Below are positions 15,686 to 29,405 of a stretch of 64,000 nt of DNA, in pieces. Made by a program: the position numbers and the translations under genes. The stretch spans positions 1 to 64,000 of the forward strand of contig NZ_LGHS01000072.1 of assembly GCF_001202025.1 (NCBI RefSeq). Direction: 5' to 3'. The stretch's first letter is position 1. The number at the start of each line of letters is the position of its first letter. The notes beneath the pieces are model-generated. The model did no database searches. It worked only from the letters and a program-made list of their open reading frames with translations, and had not been told where the DNA came from. Source of the stretch: Pseudorhodobacter aquimaris (GTDB lineage Bacteria > Pseudomonadota > Alphaproteobacteria > Rhodobacterales > Rhodobacteraceae).

Positions 15686-18055
15686 ATGCATATTGCGGAC
15701 CGGGGTTTATTGTCCCGCAACATCTTGCGTAAAGTCGGACGCCACTCTGCTGCGGCATCGGTTTACGCCTTCGTCGCAATGGCAAGCCTGGCCGCACCGC
15801 AGCAGGCGTTGGCCCAGAGTTACCAGTTTTCCTCGGTCAAGGTTGAGGGCAATGATCGTGTCGACGCCGCCACAATCCTGTCCTATGCACGGATTGCGCG
15901 CGGCCAGACCATCAATGCGGGCGAGTTGAACGACGCTTTTCAGCGCATTTCCAATGTCGGCCTGTTCGAGGATGTGCAGATCATCCCCCAAGGCAGTACA
16001 TTGTTGATCAAGGTCAAAGAGTTGCCCACGGTCAATGTGATCAACTTTGAGGGGAACAAACGCCTTAAGGATGAAATGCTGGCCAGCCTTGTGAAATCAC
16101 AGTCGCGCCGGGTGTTTTCCGCCGCACAGGCCGAGGCGGACGCGGCCGAGATCATCAAAGCCTATCAGGAAAGCGGGCGCATTGCCGCCAGCGTTGATCC
16201 GCGGATCATCCGTCGTTCGGGCAACCGTGTCGACTTGGTGTTTGACATCAAGGAAGGCAAAGTGGTCGAGGTGGAGCGGGTCTCTTTTGTCGGCAACCGC
16301 GCCTATTCCGACCGGCGTTTGCGGCAGGTTCTGGAAACGAAACAGGCAGGCATTTTCCGTCGTCTCGTGCAGTCAGACACCTTCGTCGCTGACCGGATTG
16401 AATTCGACAAACAGATGCTCAAGGATTTCTATGCCGCGCGCGGTTACGTAGATTTTCAGGTGCAAGGCGCTGTGGGTGAGGTTACGCGTGAGCGTGACGG
16501 TTTCTTTGTTACTTTCACCGTTCGCGAAGGTCAAAGTTTCGATGTGGGCCGTGTGACCACGGTTTCCGAAATCCCCGAGGTTGATGCCGCTGAATTCCAA
16601 AAGGCGTTGAAGCTGCGTTCCGGCGTCACCTATTCGCCAACCGTGATTGAAACCAATATCACGCGGCTGGAAAACCTTGCCCTGAGCAAATCCCTTAATT
16701 TCGTGCGGATTGAGCCGCGTATCACCCGCAATGATCGTGATTTGACGCTGGATGTGGAATTCGTGATTTCCAAGGGGCCGCGGATCTTTGTGGAGCGGAT
16801 CGATATTGAGGGCAACACCACCACGCTTGATGAGGTGATCCGCCGTGAGTTCCGCGCCGCCGAAGGGGACCCCTTCAACCCGCGTGAAGTGCGCCGTGCC
16901 GCCGAACGGATCCGCGCGCTTGGCTTTTTCAAGGATGCCCGGGTTAATTCCGAACAGGGCAGTGCCGCCGATCAGGTCATCGTGAATGTCGATGTAGAAG
17001 AGCAGCCCACCGGCTCTTTGACTTTCGGGGTTAGCTATGGTGCGGATTCGGGTGTTGGCTTGACGGCCGGCTTCAAGGAAAGCAACTTCCTTGGGCGGGG
17101 GCAGACGGTTGGAGCCTCGATAGCGACTGGAACCGATAGCAAGAGCGGAAAAATCACCTTTATTGAACCGGCATTCCTTGGCCGGGATTTGGCGTTTTCC
17201 TTTGATATCGGCTATGCCGAGACCGATAACGAGAATTCTTATTACGATACCCGGGTGGCCAATATCGGTCTTGGGATCGGCTTTCCGATTGGCGAATACA
17301 GCCGTATGCAGTTGAATTACAAGGTTGCGGATTCGCGGGTCAAGAACGTGGATGAAGATTCCTCGCGGCTTTTGCATGACGAGGCGGACGTGGGCGGTCT
17401 GCTGACATCCTCTATCGGGTACGGGTTGTCTTATGACACCCGCTCCAGTGGGCTGAACCCCGACCGGGGATTCTTGTTCCGCTTTAATCAGGATTTTGCG
17501 GGACTTGGTGGCGATCTTACCTATGTCTCCACGACCGGTCTTGCGATGGCAGAGCGTCGCATCTGGAATGACGACGTTACATTGCGCGCCGTGTTCGAGG
17601 GCGGGATGATCAATATGTCCAAAGGCGAGTCGCGCGTAACAGAACGGTTTTTCCTGAATTCCAAGATCCGCGGATTTGAGGGCAACGGCGTTGGCCCGCG
17701 GGACCTGAATGCGGATAACGAAGATGCTTTGGGCGGTAACATTTTTGCCGCCGCCCGTTTTGAGGCTGAATTCCCAATCGGCTTGCCCGAGGAATATAAC
17801 ATCAAGGGCGGGGCGTTTTTTGACGTAGGCTCGGTCTGGAGTCTGGATCAGCTTGACGGGGGGCCAGAATCGGGCGTCTGTCCGGTTGCTGATTGTACGA
17901 TTGATGACAGCATGAACCTACGGTCCTCGGTCGGGGTTTCGTTGTTTTGGGAAACGCCGGTCGGTCCTTTGCGCTTCAACCTGTCAAAAGCGGTCAAGAA
18001 GGAAGACTACGACAAGGAGCGTAACTTCGACTTGACGATTTCGTCGCAATTCTGA
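15686..18055 (+). CDS. bamA: Outer membrane assembly factor BamA
   Basis: A 789-residue outer membrane protein, the core of the BAM complex that folds beta-barrels into the outer membrane. A signal peptide ends near ALAQSYQF. Five POTRA domains follow (about 45-440), seen as repeated strand-helix units such as VKVEGNDRVDAATILSYARI and IDIEGNTTTLDEVIRREF. The rest is the 16-stranded Omp85 barrel, including RGFEGNGVGPRD of the conserved loop (VRGF/Y-type), and it ends in a beta-signal with C-terminal Phe (LTISSQF). Its stop overlaps the skp start, so the two are coupled. Confidence 0.96.
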   Translation: MHIADRGLLSRNILRKVGRHSAAASVYAFVAMASLAAPQQALAQSYQFSSVKVEGNDRVDAATILSYARIARGQTINAGELNDAFQRISNVGLFEDVQIIPQGSTLLIKVKELPTVNVINFEGNKRLKDEMLASLVKSQSRRVFSAAQAEADAAEIIKAYQESGRIAASVDPRIIRRSGNRVDLVFDIKEGKVVEVERVSFVGNRAYSDRRLRQVLETKQAGIFRRLVQSDTFVADRIEFDKQMLKDFYAARGYVDFQVQGAVGEVTRERDGFFVTFTVREGQSFDVGRVTTVSEIPEVDAAEFQKALKLRSGVTYSPTVIETNITRLENLALSKSLNFVRIEPRITRNDRDLTLDVEFVISKGPRIFVERIDIEGNTTTLDEVIRREFRAAEGDPFNPREVRRAAERIRALGFFKDARVNSEQGSAADQVIVNVDVEEQPTGSLTFGVSYGADSGVGLTAGFKESNFLGRGQTVGASIATGTDSKSGKITFIEPAFLGRDLAFSFDIGYAETDNENSYYDTRVANIGLGIGFPIGEYSRMQLNYKVADSRVKNVDEDSSRLLHDEADVGGLLTSSIGYGLSYDTRSSGLNPDRGFLFRFNQDFAGLGGDLTYVSTTGLAMAERRIWNDDVTLRAVFEGGMINMSKGESRVTERFFLNSKIRGFEGNGVGPRDLNADNEDALGGNIFAAARFEAEFPIGLPEEYNIKGGAFFDVGSVWSLDQLDGGPESGVCPVADCTIDDSMNLRSSVGVSLFWETPVGPLRFNLSKAVKKEDYDKERNFDLTISSQF

Positions 18056-18633
18056 TGTGGCGCGGGAGGATGAGGGCATTGGCGCTTGCGGCACTGCTTT
18101 TGGGGCCGCCCGCCGCCATATTCGCACAAGAGACCACCGCAGACCCTGCCAGATCCGGCCCGACTTCGCCGGTTCTATCGATCAACCAGCAGCGATTGTT
18201 TGAGGATTCCGCCTTTGGCAAAGCCTCGCTTTCGCGGCTGGAGGCTTCGTCGCGGACCTTGCAGGCTGAGGTCCGCAAGATCGAATCCGATCTTGAGATC
18301 GAAGAGCGTCTGTTGACCGAACGTCGCGCCGCTATGCCTCAAGCCGAATTCCAACCCCTCGCCACCGCCTTTGATGACAAGGTTGAGAAACTGCGTGAGG
18401 CTTGGGGTGCCAAAGACCGTGAACTGAAACGGCAGCGCGATCTGGATCAACAGCAGTTTTTTGAAATAGCGGCACCGATCCTGGCTGAGGTGATGCGAGA
18501 TCTGGGGGCGACGGTTTTGCTGGATCAATCCTCGGTCATCCTGAGCCTTGACCGGGTCGACATCACTCAGCTTGCGATTGAACGTATCGATGCCCAACTT
18601 GCGGAAGCCGAAGAGGATCCCGCAGAGCGGTGA
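18055..18633 (+). CDS. skp: Periplasmic chaperone Skp/OmpH family
   Basis: A 192-residue protein with a signal peptide ending near AAIFAQET. A central charged helical stretch (about 60-135) is predicted to form the long coiled-coil arms that hold unfolded outer membrane proteins. It starts at [18 protein letters not shown], the first strand typical of the OmpH family, and ends in an acidic tail. Skp escorts porins across the periplasm to BamA, encoded immediately upstream with an overlapping start. Sequence identity within this family is low, so the call rests on architecture and position. Confidence 0.85.
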   Translation: MWRGRMRALALAALLLGPPAAIFAQETTADPARSGPTSPVLSINQQRLFEDSAFGKASLSRLEASSRTLQAEVRKIESDLEIEERLLTERRAAMPQAEFQPLATAFDDKVEKLREAWGAKDRELKRQRDLDQQQFFEIAAPILAEVMRDLGATVLLDQSSVILSLDRVDITQLAIERIDAQLAEAEEDPAER

Positions 18634-18721
18634 CCCTTGGTGCGCCTTGTTTCCGGCGATGTGCTTTGCTAATCAGAAGAGAAGCACCCTCGGCCCTGCT
18701 GGCTCGACAAAAAGGAACCTG

Positions 18722-19195
18722 ATGATGACAGATGCCGCAAATCCGACTGCCACAACGGCAGATATCGACCTGATCCAGCGCATTTTGCCCCATCGCTATC
18801 CATTTCTATTGGTCGATAAGGTGCGTGACATCATTCCCAACACCTCGGCGGTTGGCATCAAATGTGTCACCATGAACGAGCCGCAGTTTCAGGGCCATTT
18901 CCCCGGCAAGCCGGTTTTCCCCGGCGTGCAGATCATTGAGGCATTGGCCCAGACCTCTGGTATCCTTGTCGGCGTTTCGCTTGATTTGGCTGATAAGAAC
19001 CTGCTGGTCTATTTCATGGGTATCGACAATGTGAAATTCCGCCGGATGGTGGTGCCCGGCGATGTAGTGGAGCTGCATGTCACCGTGAAACGCGGCGGCG
19101 GCAAGGTCTGGAAATTTGAGGGCCGCGCCATGGTTGAGGGAGAACTTTGCGCCCAAGCGGAATTTACCGCGATGATGGACCTGCCAAAATCATGA
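18722..19195 (+). CDS. fabZ: 3-hydroxyacyl-ACP dehydratase FabZ
   Basis: About 157 residues, hotdog fold. It removes water from 3-hydroxyacyl-ACP in fatty acid elongation and competes with LpxA for hydroxymyristoyl-ACP, which explains its place in the lipid A cluster. The motifs are [13 protein letters not shown], the catalytic histidine in [12 protein letters not shown], and the catalytic glutamate in IIEALAQ. There are two adjacent ATGs (18722, 18725) behind AAAGGA; either may be used. The longer opening from 18548 overlaps skp and is not protein-like. The end overlaps lpxA by four bases. Confidence 0.95.
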   Translation: MMTDAANPTATTADIDLIQRILPHRYPFLLVDKVRDIIPNTSAVGIKCVTMNEPQFQGHFPGKPVFPGVQIIEALAQTSGILVGVSLDLADKNLLVYFMGIDNVKFRRMVVPGDVVELHVTVKRGGGKVWKFEGRAMVEGELCAQAEFTAMMDLPKS

Positions 19196-19977
19196 GCGCC
19201 GAAATCCATGCCTCTGCCGTGGTTGATCCGGCGGCGACGATCGGGCCGGGATGCACTATCGGCCCGTTCTGTGTAGTCGGCCCCGAGGTAACGCTTGGCG
19301 CCGGTGTGGTGCTGAAGTCGCATGTTGTTGTGACCGGCTGGACCGAGATCGGCGATGAAACCGTGGTCTTTCCCTTTGCCTGTGTGGGCGAGGTGCCGCA
19401 AGATCTGAAATTCAAGGGCGAGCGGACGCGGCTGATTGTCGGCGCGCGCTGTCGTATTCGTGAGGGTGCGACGCTGAACACCGGCACGGCTGGCGGCGGC
19501 GGTGTAACCCGTGTGGGCGATGATTGTCTGCTGATGACCGGCGCGCATGTGGGCCATGATGCCACAGTCGGAAACCGGGTGATCCTGGCCAATCAGGCCG
19601 CCATTGCCGGTCATTGCCAGATCGGCGATGATGTGATCATCGGCGGACTTTCGGGTGTTCACCAATGGGTGCGCGTGGGTCATGGGGCAATCATCGGCGC
19701 GGTGACTATGGTCACGAATGACGTATTGCCGCATGGGCTTGTCCAAGGGCCGCGCGGGGATTTGGACGGGTTGAACCTTGTAGGCCTCAAACGCCGCGGG
19801 GTGGAACGCTCCGAGATTACAGCACTTCGGGCGGGATATCAGATGCTCGCACAGGGGGAGGGGACTTTCCTTGACCGTGCCCGCCGTCTTTCTGATGAGA
19901 CCGAAAGCCGCCATGTCAAAGAGATGACGGATTTTATCCTCTCGGCCTCTGACCGTTCTTTTCTGACGCCCAAATGA
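19192..19977 (+). CDS. lpxA: UDP-N-acetylglucosamine O-acyltransferase
   Basis: A 261-residue left-handed beta-helix acyltransferase, first step of lipid A synthesis: transfer of 3-hydroxyacyl from ACP to UDP-GlcNAc. Hexapeptide repeats run through the first two thirds (for example [20 protein letters not shown]). The catalytic histidine lies in [12 protein letters not shown]. The helical C-terminal domain contains [10 protein letters not shown], which is typical. The start at 19192 overlaps the fabZ stop (ATGA), and the end overlaps lpxI in the same way. Confidence 0.96.
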   Translation: MSAEIHASAVVDPAATIGPGCTIGPFCVVGPEVTLGAGVVLKSHVVVTGWTEIGDETVVFPFACVGEVPQDLKFKGERTRLIVGARCRIREGATLNTGTAGGGGVTRVGDDCLLMTGAHVGHDATVGNRVILANQAAIAGHCQIGDDVIIGGLSGVHQWVRVGHGAIIGAVTMVTNDVLPHGLVQGPRGDLDGLNLVGLKRRGVERSEITALRAGYQMLAQGEGTFLDRARRLSDETESRHVKEMTDFILSASDRSFLTPK

Positions 19978-20798
19978 GCCGGACCGCGATCATTGCAGGT
20001 GCGGGGGGCTTGCCCGCACGAATTTACGCGGGGTTGGCGGAAAAACCGCTGGTTGCGGCATTGGACGGCTTTGCGCCCGACGGCCTCTCGCCGGATCTGA
20101 CATTCCGGGTGGAACGTTTGGTGCCTTTCCTCAATCACCTGTTGGATCAGGGGGTGGCCCGCGTTTGTTTTGGCGGCGCTGTTCAACGCCCCGACCTTGA
20201 TCCCTCACTGTTTGATCCGCTGACTGCTCAGATGGTGCCACGTTTGATTGCGGCAATGCAGGCCGGCGATGATGCGACCTTGCGCGAAGTGCTTAAGATT
20301 TTCGAAGAGTTTGATCTGGAAATCATAAGCGCGAGCGATCTTTTGCCGGATCTGACCGTCAAGGCGGGCCTGTTGGCCGGTCAAACCACCCCGCAGGATG
20401 AAGCTGATGCCACCCGCGCCGAGGCGATCGTGGCGGCCTTGGGCGCGGTGGATGTGGGGCAGGGCGCGGTGGTACAGGCGGGGCTTTGTCTGGCGGTGGA
20501 AACCCTGACGGGAACGGATGCGATGCTGGAAATGGTCGCGCATATCCCGGCGCATTTGCGGCCAAAATCCACCAAAGGGATCTATTTCAAGGCGCTGAAA
20601 CCCGGTCAGGAGCGGCGTATCGATCAGCCGACCATCGGGCCACAGACGCTTGAGATGGTCGCGAAGGCCGGGCTTGGCGGCGTGGTTTTTGAGGCTGGCG
20701 GTGTTTTGGTTCTGGATCAACCCGCCTTGATCGCGCAGGCAAAGGCGCTTGGCCTTTTCCTTTGGGCGCGTGAAGCCAGCTCCGAAGCATACCTATGA
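19974..20798 (+). CDS. lpxI: UDP-2,3-diacylglucosamine diphosphatase LpxI
   Basis: A 274-residue protein of the DUF1009/LpxI family. It hydrolyses UDP-2,3-diacylglucosamine to lipid X plus UMP, the job done by LpxH in gamma-proteobacteria. Visible features are the N-terminal IAGAGGLPARIY, the central FEEFDLEIISASDLLPDLTV, and the C-terminal LKPGQERRIDQPTIGPQTLE block. Its position between lpxA and lpxB, with four-base overlaps at both ends, fits the step between them. LpxD and LpxC, needed for the intermediate steps, are not in the window. Confidence 0.93.
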   Translation: MSRTAIIAGAGGLPARIYAGLAEKPLVAALDGFAPDGLSPDLTFRVERLVPFLNHLLDQGVARVCFGGAVQRPDLDPSLFDPLTAQMVPRLIAAMQAGDDATLREVLKIFEEFDLEIISASDLLPDLTVKAGLLAGQTTPQDEADATRAEAIVAALGAVDVGQGAVVQAGLCLAVETLTGTDAMLEMVAHIPAHLRPKSTKGIYFKALKPGQERRIDQPTIGPQTLEMVAKAGLGGVVFEAGGVLVLDQPALIAQAKALGLFLWAREASSEAYL

Positions 20799-21916
20799 AG
20801 TTCACCTTGATCGCCGGAGAGCCTTCGGGCGACAAGCTGGGGGCGGCCCTTATGGCGGCGCTCAAAACCCTGCGGCCGGACGCGCGATTTCACGGGATCG
20901 GCGGGCCGTTGATGCAGGCCGAAGGTCTGGTTTCGCTCTTTCCGATGGAGGAGCTTTCGGTGATGGGGATTGCCGAAATCCTGCCGAAATACCGCGCCCT
21001 GAAACGCCGGATCGCAGAGACGGCGGCGGCGACATTGGCCGAAGATCCTGTCGCCTTGATCACCATCGACAGCCCTGATTTCTGTCTGCGCGTTGCCAAG
21101 ATCGTCAAGGCCGCGCGGCCCGACCTGCGAACCATCCACTATGTCGCGCCCTCGGTCTGGGCATGGCGGCCCGGACGAGCGGCCAAAATGGCGTGCCATA
21201 TTGACCATGTTCTGGCGCTTTTGCCCTTTGAGCCGCCCTTGATGACAGCCGCCGGAATGACCTGTGATTTCGTCGGGCATCCGGTTGTCTCCGAACCACT
21301 CGCGCCGAAAACACCGCAAGACAGCCCGCTGATCCTAGCGCTTCCCGGCTCTCGTCGGGGGGAAGTTTCGCGTCTTTGCCCCGTGATCGGAGAGGTGTTG
21401 GCCCAAGCCAAAGCGACCCACCCGACCGCGCGTGTGGCCTTGCCAACGGTGCGCGGCGTGGCCGATCTGATCGGCGATCTGACGCGTGACTGGCCCATTC
21501 AACCCGAGATCATCGAGAGCCTTGAGGGTAAACGCGCGGCCTTTGCCAATGCCACGGTGGCCATCGCCGCATCGGGAACGGTATCCTTGGAGCTGGCGGC
21601 CAATAGCTGTCCGATGGTCATCGCCTATAAGATGAACCCGCTGACGATGTGGTTGATGCGGCGTGTGGCGCTGGTGGATACGGTCACTTTGGTAAATCTT
21701 GTATCACAGACCCGCGCCGTGCCGGAATTTTTGGGGCCGGCCTGCCGCGCGGATGATATTAGTGATGCATTACAAGGGCTTATGCAGGACGGCCCCGCAC
21801 GCAAGGCCCAGGTTGATGCGATGACGCTTACGATGCAGCGGCTGGGACGGGGCGGAGAGGCGCCAAACCTACGCGCGGCCCGCTCTGTTCTGAACGCGAT
21901 TTCGTCAGCGGGTTAA
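20795..21916 (+). CDS. lpxB: Lipid A disaccharide synthase
   Basis: A 373-residue GT-B glycosyltransferase that joins lipid X to UDP-2,3-diacylglucosamine to give the lipid A disaccharide. The markers are [14 protein letters not shown] at the N terminus, [21 protein letters not shown], the nucleotide-binding [14 protein letters not shown], and [10 protein letters not shown]. It is the last gene of the envelope cluster. It converges on mnmA with a four-base overlap of the stop regions and no intervening terminator. Confidence 0.96.
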   Translation: MKFTLIAGEPSGDKLGAALMAALKTLRPDARFHGIGGPLMQAEGLVSLFPMEELSVMGIAEILPKYRALKRRIAETAAATLAEDPVALITIDSPDFCLRVAKIVKAARPDLRTIHYVAPSVWAWRPGRAAKMACHIDHVLALLPFEPPLMTAAGMTCDFVGHPVVSEPLAPKTPQDSPLILALPGSRRGEVSRLCPVIGEVLAQAKATHPTARVALPTVRGVADLIGDLTRDWPIQPEIIESLEGKRAAFANATVAIAASGTVSLELAANSCPMVIAYKMNPLTMWLMRRVALVDTVTLVNLVSQTRAVPEFLGPACRADDISDALQGLMQDGPARKAQVDAMTLTMQRLGRGGEAPNLRAARSVLNAISSAG

Positions 21917-23052
21917 TGCCCACGCCAGATCCATCCCCCACCCAAAACGCGCGTATTTTCTCCGTCATAAAATACACAGGCCTGACCGGGCGAGACCCCC
22001 TCTTCGGGATTTAGCAATTCCACCTGTGCTTCACTGGCCGAAATCGGACGCAAGATGGCCTCGCGTGGTGGGCGCGTAGAGCGGACCTTGACCCAGACAT
22101 TCCACTCCGTCCGGCTTTCAAGCGGCGCGTCCCCCAACCAGTTGATCTCGCGCAGCGGCACGATACGGGTGGAAAGCGCCTCTTTGGGACCGACGACAAC
22201 GCGTTTGGCATCTGCATCCAGCTTGACCACATAAAGCGGATCGCCAAGCCCACCAATGCCAAGGCCGCGGCGCTGGCCGATGGTGTAATGGATCACGCCG
22301 CGATGCTGGCCAAGGATATTCCCATCCATATCGACAATATCCCCCGGATCGGCCGCACCGGGGCGCAGCTTTTCGATTACGGCGGCATAGTTTCCGTCCG
22401 GCACAAAGCAGATATCCTGACTGTCGGGCTTATCCGCAACCGTCAGCCCGAATTTTGCCGCCAAGGCCCGTGTCTCGGCCTTGCTTTGCAGATGGCCCAA
22501 AGGAAAGCGCAAATAGGCAAGCTGCTCTGCGGTGGTGGAGAAGAGGAAATAGCTTTGATCGCGTGCATGATCGGCGGCCATATGCAGCTCTGGCCCCGCA
22601 TCGCCCATCTTGCGCTGGATGTAATGGCCGGTCGCCATGCAATCGGCATCCAAGTCGCGCGCGGTGTTCAACAGGTCCTTGAACTTCACCCGCTCGTTAC
22701 AGCGGATGCAAGGCACCGGCGTCGCCCCCGCCAGATAGGCATCGGCGAATTCATCGATCACCGCCTCGCGGAAGGTATTTTCATAATCCAAGACATAATG
22801 CGGAAAGCCCATCGTCTCGGCCACGCGCCGCGCGTCATGTATATCGCGCCCCGCACAGCAGGCGCCTTTTTTCGCAAGTGCCGCGCCGTGATCATAAAGC
22901 TGCAAGGTCACCCCCACAACGTCATAGCCCTCAGAGGCCAGTTGTGCGGCCACGGCAGAGCTGTCGACACCGCCCGACATCGCCACAACCACGCGCGTCT
23001 CAGCAGGGGGTTTGGCGAATCCAAGGGAGTTTACGGGATGATCAAGAGACAT
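21913..23052 (-). CDS. mnmA: tRNA-specific 2-thiouridylase
   Basis: A 379-residue enzyme that adds the 2-thio group to U34 of tRNA-Lys, -Glu and -Gln using ATP and relayed sulfur. The PP-loop is [15 protein letters not shown]. The first catalytic cysteine is in TPVPCIRCN and the second in [10 protein letters not shown]. It starts [20 protein letters not shown], a short extension common in rhodobacters. It reads opposite to lpxB and is divergent from sciP, so the gap 23053-23175 holds its promoter together with that of sciP. Confidence 0.95.
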   Translation of the reverse strand: MSLDHPVNSLGFAKPPAETRVVVAMSGGVDSSAVAAQLASEGYDVVGVTLQLYDHGAALAKKGACCAGRDIHDARRVAETMGFPHYVLDYENTFREAVIDEFADAYLAGATPVPCIRCNERVKFKDLLNTARDLDADCMATGHYIQRKMGDAGPELHMAADHARDQSYFLFSTTAEQLAYLRFPLGHLQSKAETRALAAKFGLTVADKPDSQDICFVPDGNYAAVIEKLRPGAADPGDIVDMDGNILGQHRGVIHYTIGQRRGLGIGGLGDPLYVVKLDADAKRVVVGPKEALSTRIVPLREINWLGDAPLESRTEWNVWVKVRSTRPPREAILRPISASEAQVELLNPEEGVSPGQACVFYDGENTRVLGGGWIWRGH

Positions 23053-23115
23053 GTTACGGCCTTTATGCTGATGTCTCGCAATATAGGAAAATGCAACATA
23101 GTCTCAACCCCATGT

Positions 23116-23130
23116 TTTACCGTTGATTAA
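23116..23130 (+). promoter_or_regulatory. CtrA box upstream of sciP
   Basis: The sequence TTTA-CCGTTGA-TTAA matches the CtrA consensus TTAA-N7-TTAA with one mismatch. It lies 45 bases before the sciP start, a position suited to direct control. In Caulobacter CtrA activates sciP, and SciP then represses CtrA-activated genes; this site suggests the same link here. Confidence 0.55.
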
Positions 23131-23175
23131 GGGCATTCGCGCAATCTGGCGTTACTCAAAAAAGGGTTGTGTGTG

Positions 23176-23454
23176 ATGTATCTTAAAAAAGTTGATGGCC
23201 CGCGGCAGGTTACGCTGGCGGATGGAACGGTATTATGTCGTGCGGATCTGCCGCCGCCAGATACAAAACGTTGGGTGGCCAGTCGAAAGGCTGTTGTTGT
23301 CTATGCCGTGATTCATGGGCTAATTTCCGAATCAGAGGCGCTTAAACGTTACTCACTATCAGAGGAAGAGTTCGCACTTTGGCGTGGAGCGGTCGAATCG
23401 CATGGCGAAAATGCCCTAAAGGTCACAGCTATTCAAAAGTATAGACAACTTTAG
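23176..23454 (+). CDS. sciP: CtrA inhibitor SciP (DUF1153)
   Basis: A 92-residue helix-turn-helix protein. It matches SciP of Caulobacter over the core: LPPPDTKRWVASRKAVVVYA, GLISESEALKRYSLSEEEF, and a closing IQKYRQL that parallels LQQYR. SciP binds CtrA at promoters and prevents activation of CtrA targets, shaping the cell-cycle or gene-transfer-agent and motility programme in alphaproteobacteria. The ATG at 23176 (MYLKKVDGPRQ) was chosen over an in-frame TTG at 23167. It lies 96 bases upstream of ctrA in the same orientation. Confidence 0.88.
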   Translation: MYLKKVDGPRQVTLADGTVLCRADLPPPDTKRWVASRKAVVVYAVIHGLISESEALKRYSLSEEEFALWRGAVESHGENALKVTAIQKYRQL

Positions 23455-23481
23455 GTTGCATTTCACTTTGCCTTTGTCAAA

Positions 23482-23496
23482 GTAACTTTCAATTAA
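23482..23496 (+). promoter_or_regulatory. Possible CtrA box upstream of ctrA
   Basis: GTAA-CTTTCAA-TTAA has one mismatch to TTAA-N7-TTAA and sits 54 bases before the ctrA start. A further TTAA half-site is at 23516. CtrA autoregulation is established in Caulobacter, so such a site is expected here; by sequence alone it is only suggestive. Confidence 0.4.
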
Positions 23497-23550
23497 CCAT
23501 TGATCGGCAAGGTGGTTAACGAAAGCAGATAGAGGCGGAGTTAAAAACTT

Positions 23551-24267
23551 ATGCGAATTCTTTTGGTGGAAGACGATCCGACAACATCGCGCAGCATCGA
23601 ACTGATGCTGACGCATGCCAATCTCAACGTGTTTTGTACTGATCTTGGAGAGGAAGGGATCGATCTTGCAAAACTTTATGATTACGATTTGATTTTGCTT
23701 GATATCAATCTTCCCGATATGAGCGGTCATGACGTTTTGCGTCAATTGCGGCTTGCCCGCATTGATACGCCGATCCTGATCCTGTCGGGTGCGGATGATA
23801 CTGAAAACAAGCTAAAAGGCTTTGGTTTCGGTGCGGATGACTACATGACAAAACCCTTCCACCGGGAAGAACTGGTGGCACGTATCCATGCTATTATCCG
23901 GCGCTCCAAGGGGCATTCGCAGTCGATCATCAAAACTGGCCAAGTCTGCGTTAACCTTGATGCCAAAACGGTTGAGGTGGACGGCAAATCCGTGCATCTG
24001 ACGGGTAAGGAATACCAGATGCTTGAGCTGCTTTCCTTGCGCAAGGGCACAACTTTAACGAAAGAGATGTTTTTGAATCATCTTTATGGCGGCATGGATG
24101 AACCCGAGCTTAAGATTATCGATGTATTCATCTGTAAACTGCGCAAAAAACTGGCAGAGGCAACAGGTGGCATGAACCACATCGAAACCGTATGGGGACG
24201 TGGCTATGTGTTGCGTGATCCATCCCCAGTTGAGGAGGGTGAGCCGCGTTTTGCAATGGGTGCATGA
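23551..24267 (+). CDS. ctrA: Cell cycle / motility response regulator CtrA
   Basis: A 238-residue OmpR-type response regulator. The receiver domain has [20 protein letters not shown], with the phospho-acceptor Asp51 in [10 protein letters not shown] and the conserved Lys in DDYMTKPFH. The C-terminal winged helix contains [17 protein letters not shown] and the wing GRGYVLRDP. Asp51 has the same number as in Caulobacter CtrA. In rhodobacters CtrA is usually non-essential and controls flagella, gene transfer agents and quorum responses. The C terminus ends in small hydrophobic residues (AMGA), which could act as a ClpXP degron. Its inhibitor SciP is encoded just upstream. Confidence 0.96.
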   Translation: MRILLVEDDPTTSRSIELMLTHANLNVFCTDLGEEGIDLAKLYDYDLILLDINLPDMSGHDVLRQLRLARIDTPILILSGADDTENKLKGFGFGADDYMTKPFHREELVARIHAIIRRSKGHSQSIIKTGQVCVNLDAKTVEVDGKSVHLTGKEYQMLELLSLRKGTTLTKEMFLNHLYGGMDEPELKIIDVFICKLRKKLAEATGGMNHIETVWGRGYVLRDPSPVEEGEPRFAMGA

Positions 24268-24303
24268 CAGGGTTCTCTGGACGCCGACGTGACCTACCCC
24301 TAA

Positions 24304-28541
<4,238 letters not shown>

Positions 28542-28557
28542 TCCGAATTCCTAAAAT

Positions 28558-28572
28558 GTTCCTAAAATGTTC
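28558..28572 (+). promoter_or_regulatory. LexA box 1
   Basis: GTTC-CTAAAAT-GTTC is an exact match to the alphaproteobacterial SOS box GTTC-N7-GTTC. It lies 16 bases after the recG stop and 55 bases before the small membrane protein start, just upstream of a possible -35 (TTTACA at 28573-28578). Confidence 0.75.
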
Positions 28573-28595
28573 TTTACAAGAGGTTAATGTTGTGA

Positions 28596-28610
28596 GAACA
28601 ATACAGGAAC
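28596..28610 (+). promoter_or_regulatory. LexA box 2
   Basis: GAAC-AATACAG-GAAC is an exact GAAC-N7-GAAC site, the reverse-strand form of the same SOS box. It covers the likely -10 region and ends 17 bases before the ATG at 28628. Two exact sites flanking one promoter make chance occurrence unlikely. Confidence 0.75.
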
Positions 28611-28627
28611 AAAAAAAGGAGGTTCCC

Positions 28628-28750
28628 ATGATTGCAGAAATTAAAGCCATCGCAACCCGTTCTTCTTCCACGCTTCTTGAGGATAGTCTGGGGGTCGCCG
28701 CCTTGTTTGCACTTTTGTTTGCAGGGCTCTCCTTGCCCTCTTTGTTCTGA
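28628..28750 (+). CDS. SOS-controlled 40-residue membrane protein
   Basis: A very short gene with an excellent ribosome site (AAAGGAGG seven bases before the ATG). The product begins MIAEIKAIATRSSSTLLEDS and continues with one hydrophobic helix of about 17 residues (VAALFALLFAGLSL), ending PSLF. It is a predicted single-span inner membrane protein with a short, mildly basic N-terminal segment. Two exact LexA boxes lie in its promoter, so it should be induced by DNA damage. In Caulobacter the SOS regulon includes SidA, a 29-residue inner membrane division inhibitor; this could be a functional counterpart, but the sequence does not prove it. A longer in-frame opening from 28493 overlaps recG and was rejected. 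Confidence 0.78.
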   Translation: MIAEIKAIATRSSSTLLEDSLGVAALFALLFAGLSLPSLF

Positions 28751-28865
28751 TTTTACTGCCCGCGTTCTGTTGCCTTGGGCGTTTGCACCTGCCCCAGCTT
28801 GTGCCACGCAACTGCCGGGGATGTCCCTCCCCACTGCCGCGCCCATCAGAAACGCTTCCTTGCCG

Positions 28866-28897
28866 CCGCCAGCTCTCAGCTCGTGGCGGTTTTTTTA
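28866..28897 (+). terminator. Terminator after the SOS small gene
   Basis: CCGCCA at 28866-28871 pairs with TGGCGG at 28884-28889, around a partly self-complementary AGCT..AGCT interior, followed by seven T. It ends the small-protein transcript about 115 bases after its stop. It overlaps the stop codon of the convergent scaffold gene. Confidence 0.75.
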
Positions 28898-29326
28898 TGC
28901 GGTTTCGGCAGCCTCGGTGGCGGCCTCGATGGCCAGCAGGATCGAGGCGTGGCGATTGCGAAAATCACGCGCAGGTTCCAGCGCGGCAAATCCGTCAAAA
29001 GGGGCAGGCGGCACCGGACCGCCATCGGCAAGCATACGCCGCAAGGCATCCCGCGCGTCCCGAAGATCGCTAATCGTACAGCCAATAACGGCCCGCCCCA
29101 CGATGGCTGCAGCGGCTTGACCCAAGGCACAAGCCTTAACATCCTGTGCAAACGCCACCACACGGCCCGCGTCCATGACCACATCCACCGTCACCACCGA
29201 GCCACACAAGGGTGAGCGTTTGCGCGACGTGGCTTGCGGATTTTCCAACCGCCCGACATGCGGAATATCGGCTGCCAGCTCCAGAATACGTCCGGAATAG
29301 AGCTTCATCATTTCGGCATTACTCAT
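28895..29326 (-). CDS. IscU/NifU-like Fe-S scaffold protein
   Basis: A 143-residue protein of the IscU/NifU N-terminal fold, on which Fe-S clusters are built. The ligand pattern is recognisable: a cysteine in [12 protein letters not shown] and one in [15 protein letters not shown]. The usual third ligand region near [10 protein letters not shown] also has a cysteine. It starts [20 protein letters not shown]; a longer opening to 29443 covers the hisI promoter region and was not used. The SufT and A-type carrier genes at 46926-47714 are other parts of cluster assembly but lie far away. Confidence 0.82.
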   Translation of the reverse strand: MSNAEMMKLYSGRILELAADIPHVGRLENPQATSRKRSPLCGSVVTVDVVMDAGRVVAFAQDVKACALGQAAAAIVGRAVIGCTISDLRDARDALRRMLADGGPVPPAPFDGFAALEPARDFRNRHASILLAIEAATEAAETA

Positions 29327-29405
29327 CGCAGGTCTTTCTACTTTCCGTTCAATGGAATTGCGCATAGATAACCCCCCAACGCCCCCGATGCAAAGGAGAA
29401 GCCTG

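Noticed and set aside
16373-17377. 334-codon minus-strand frame inside bamA
   Set aside because: It lies wholly antisense to the conserved bamA gene and shows no domain.
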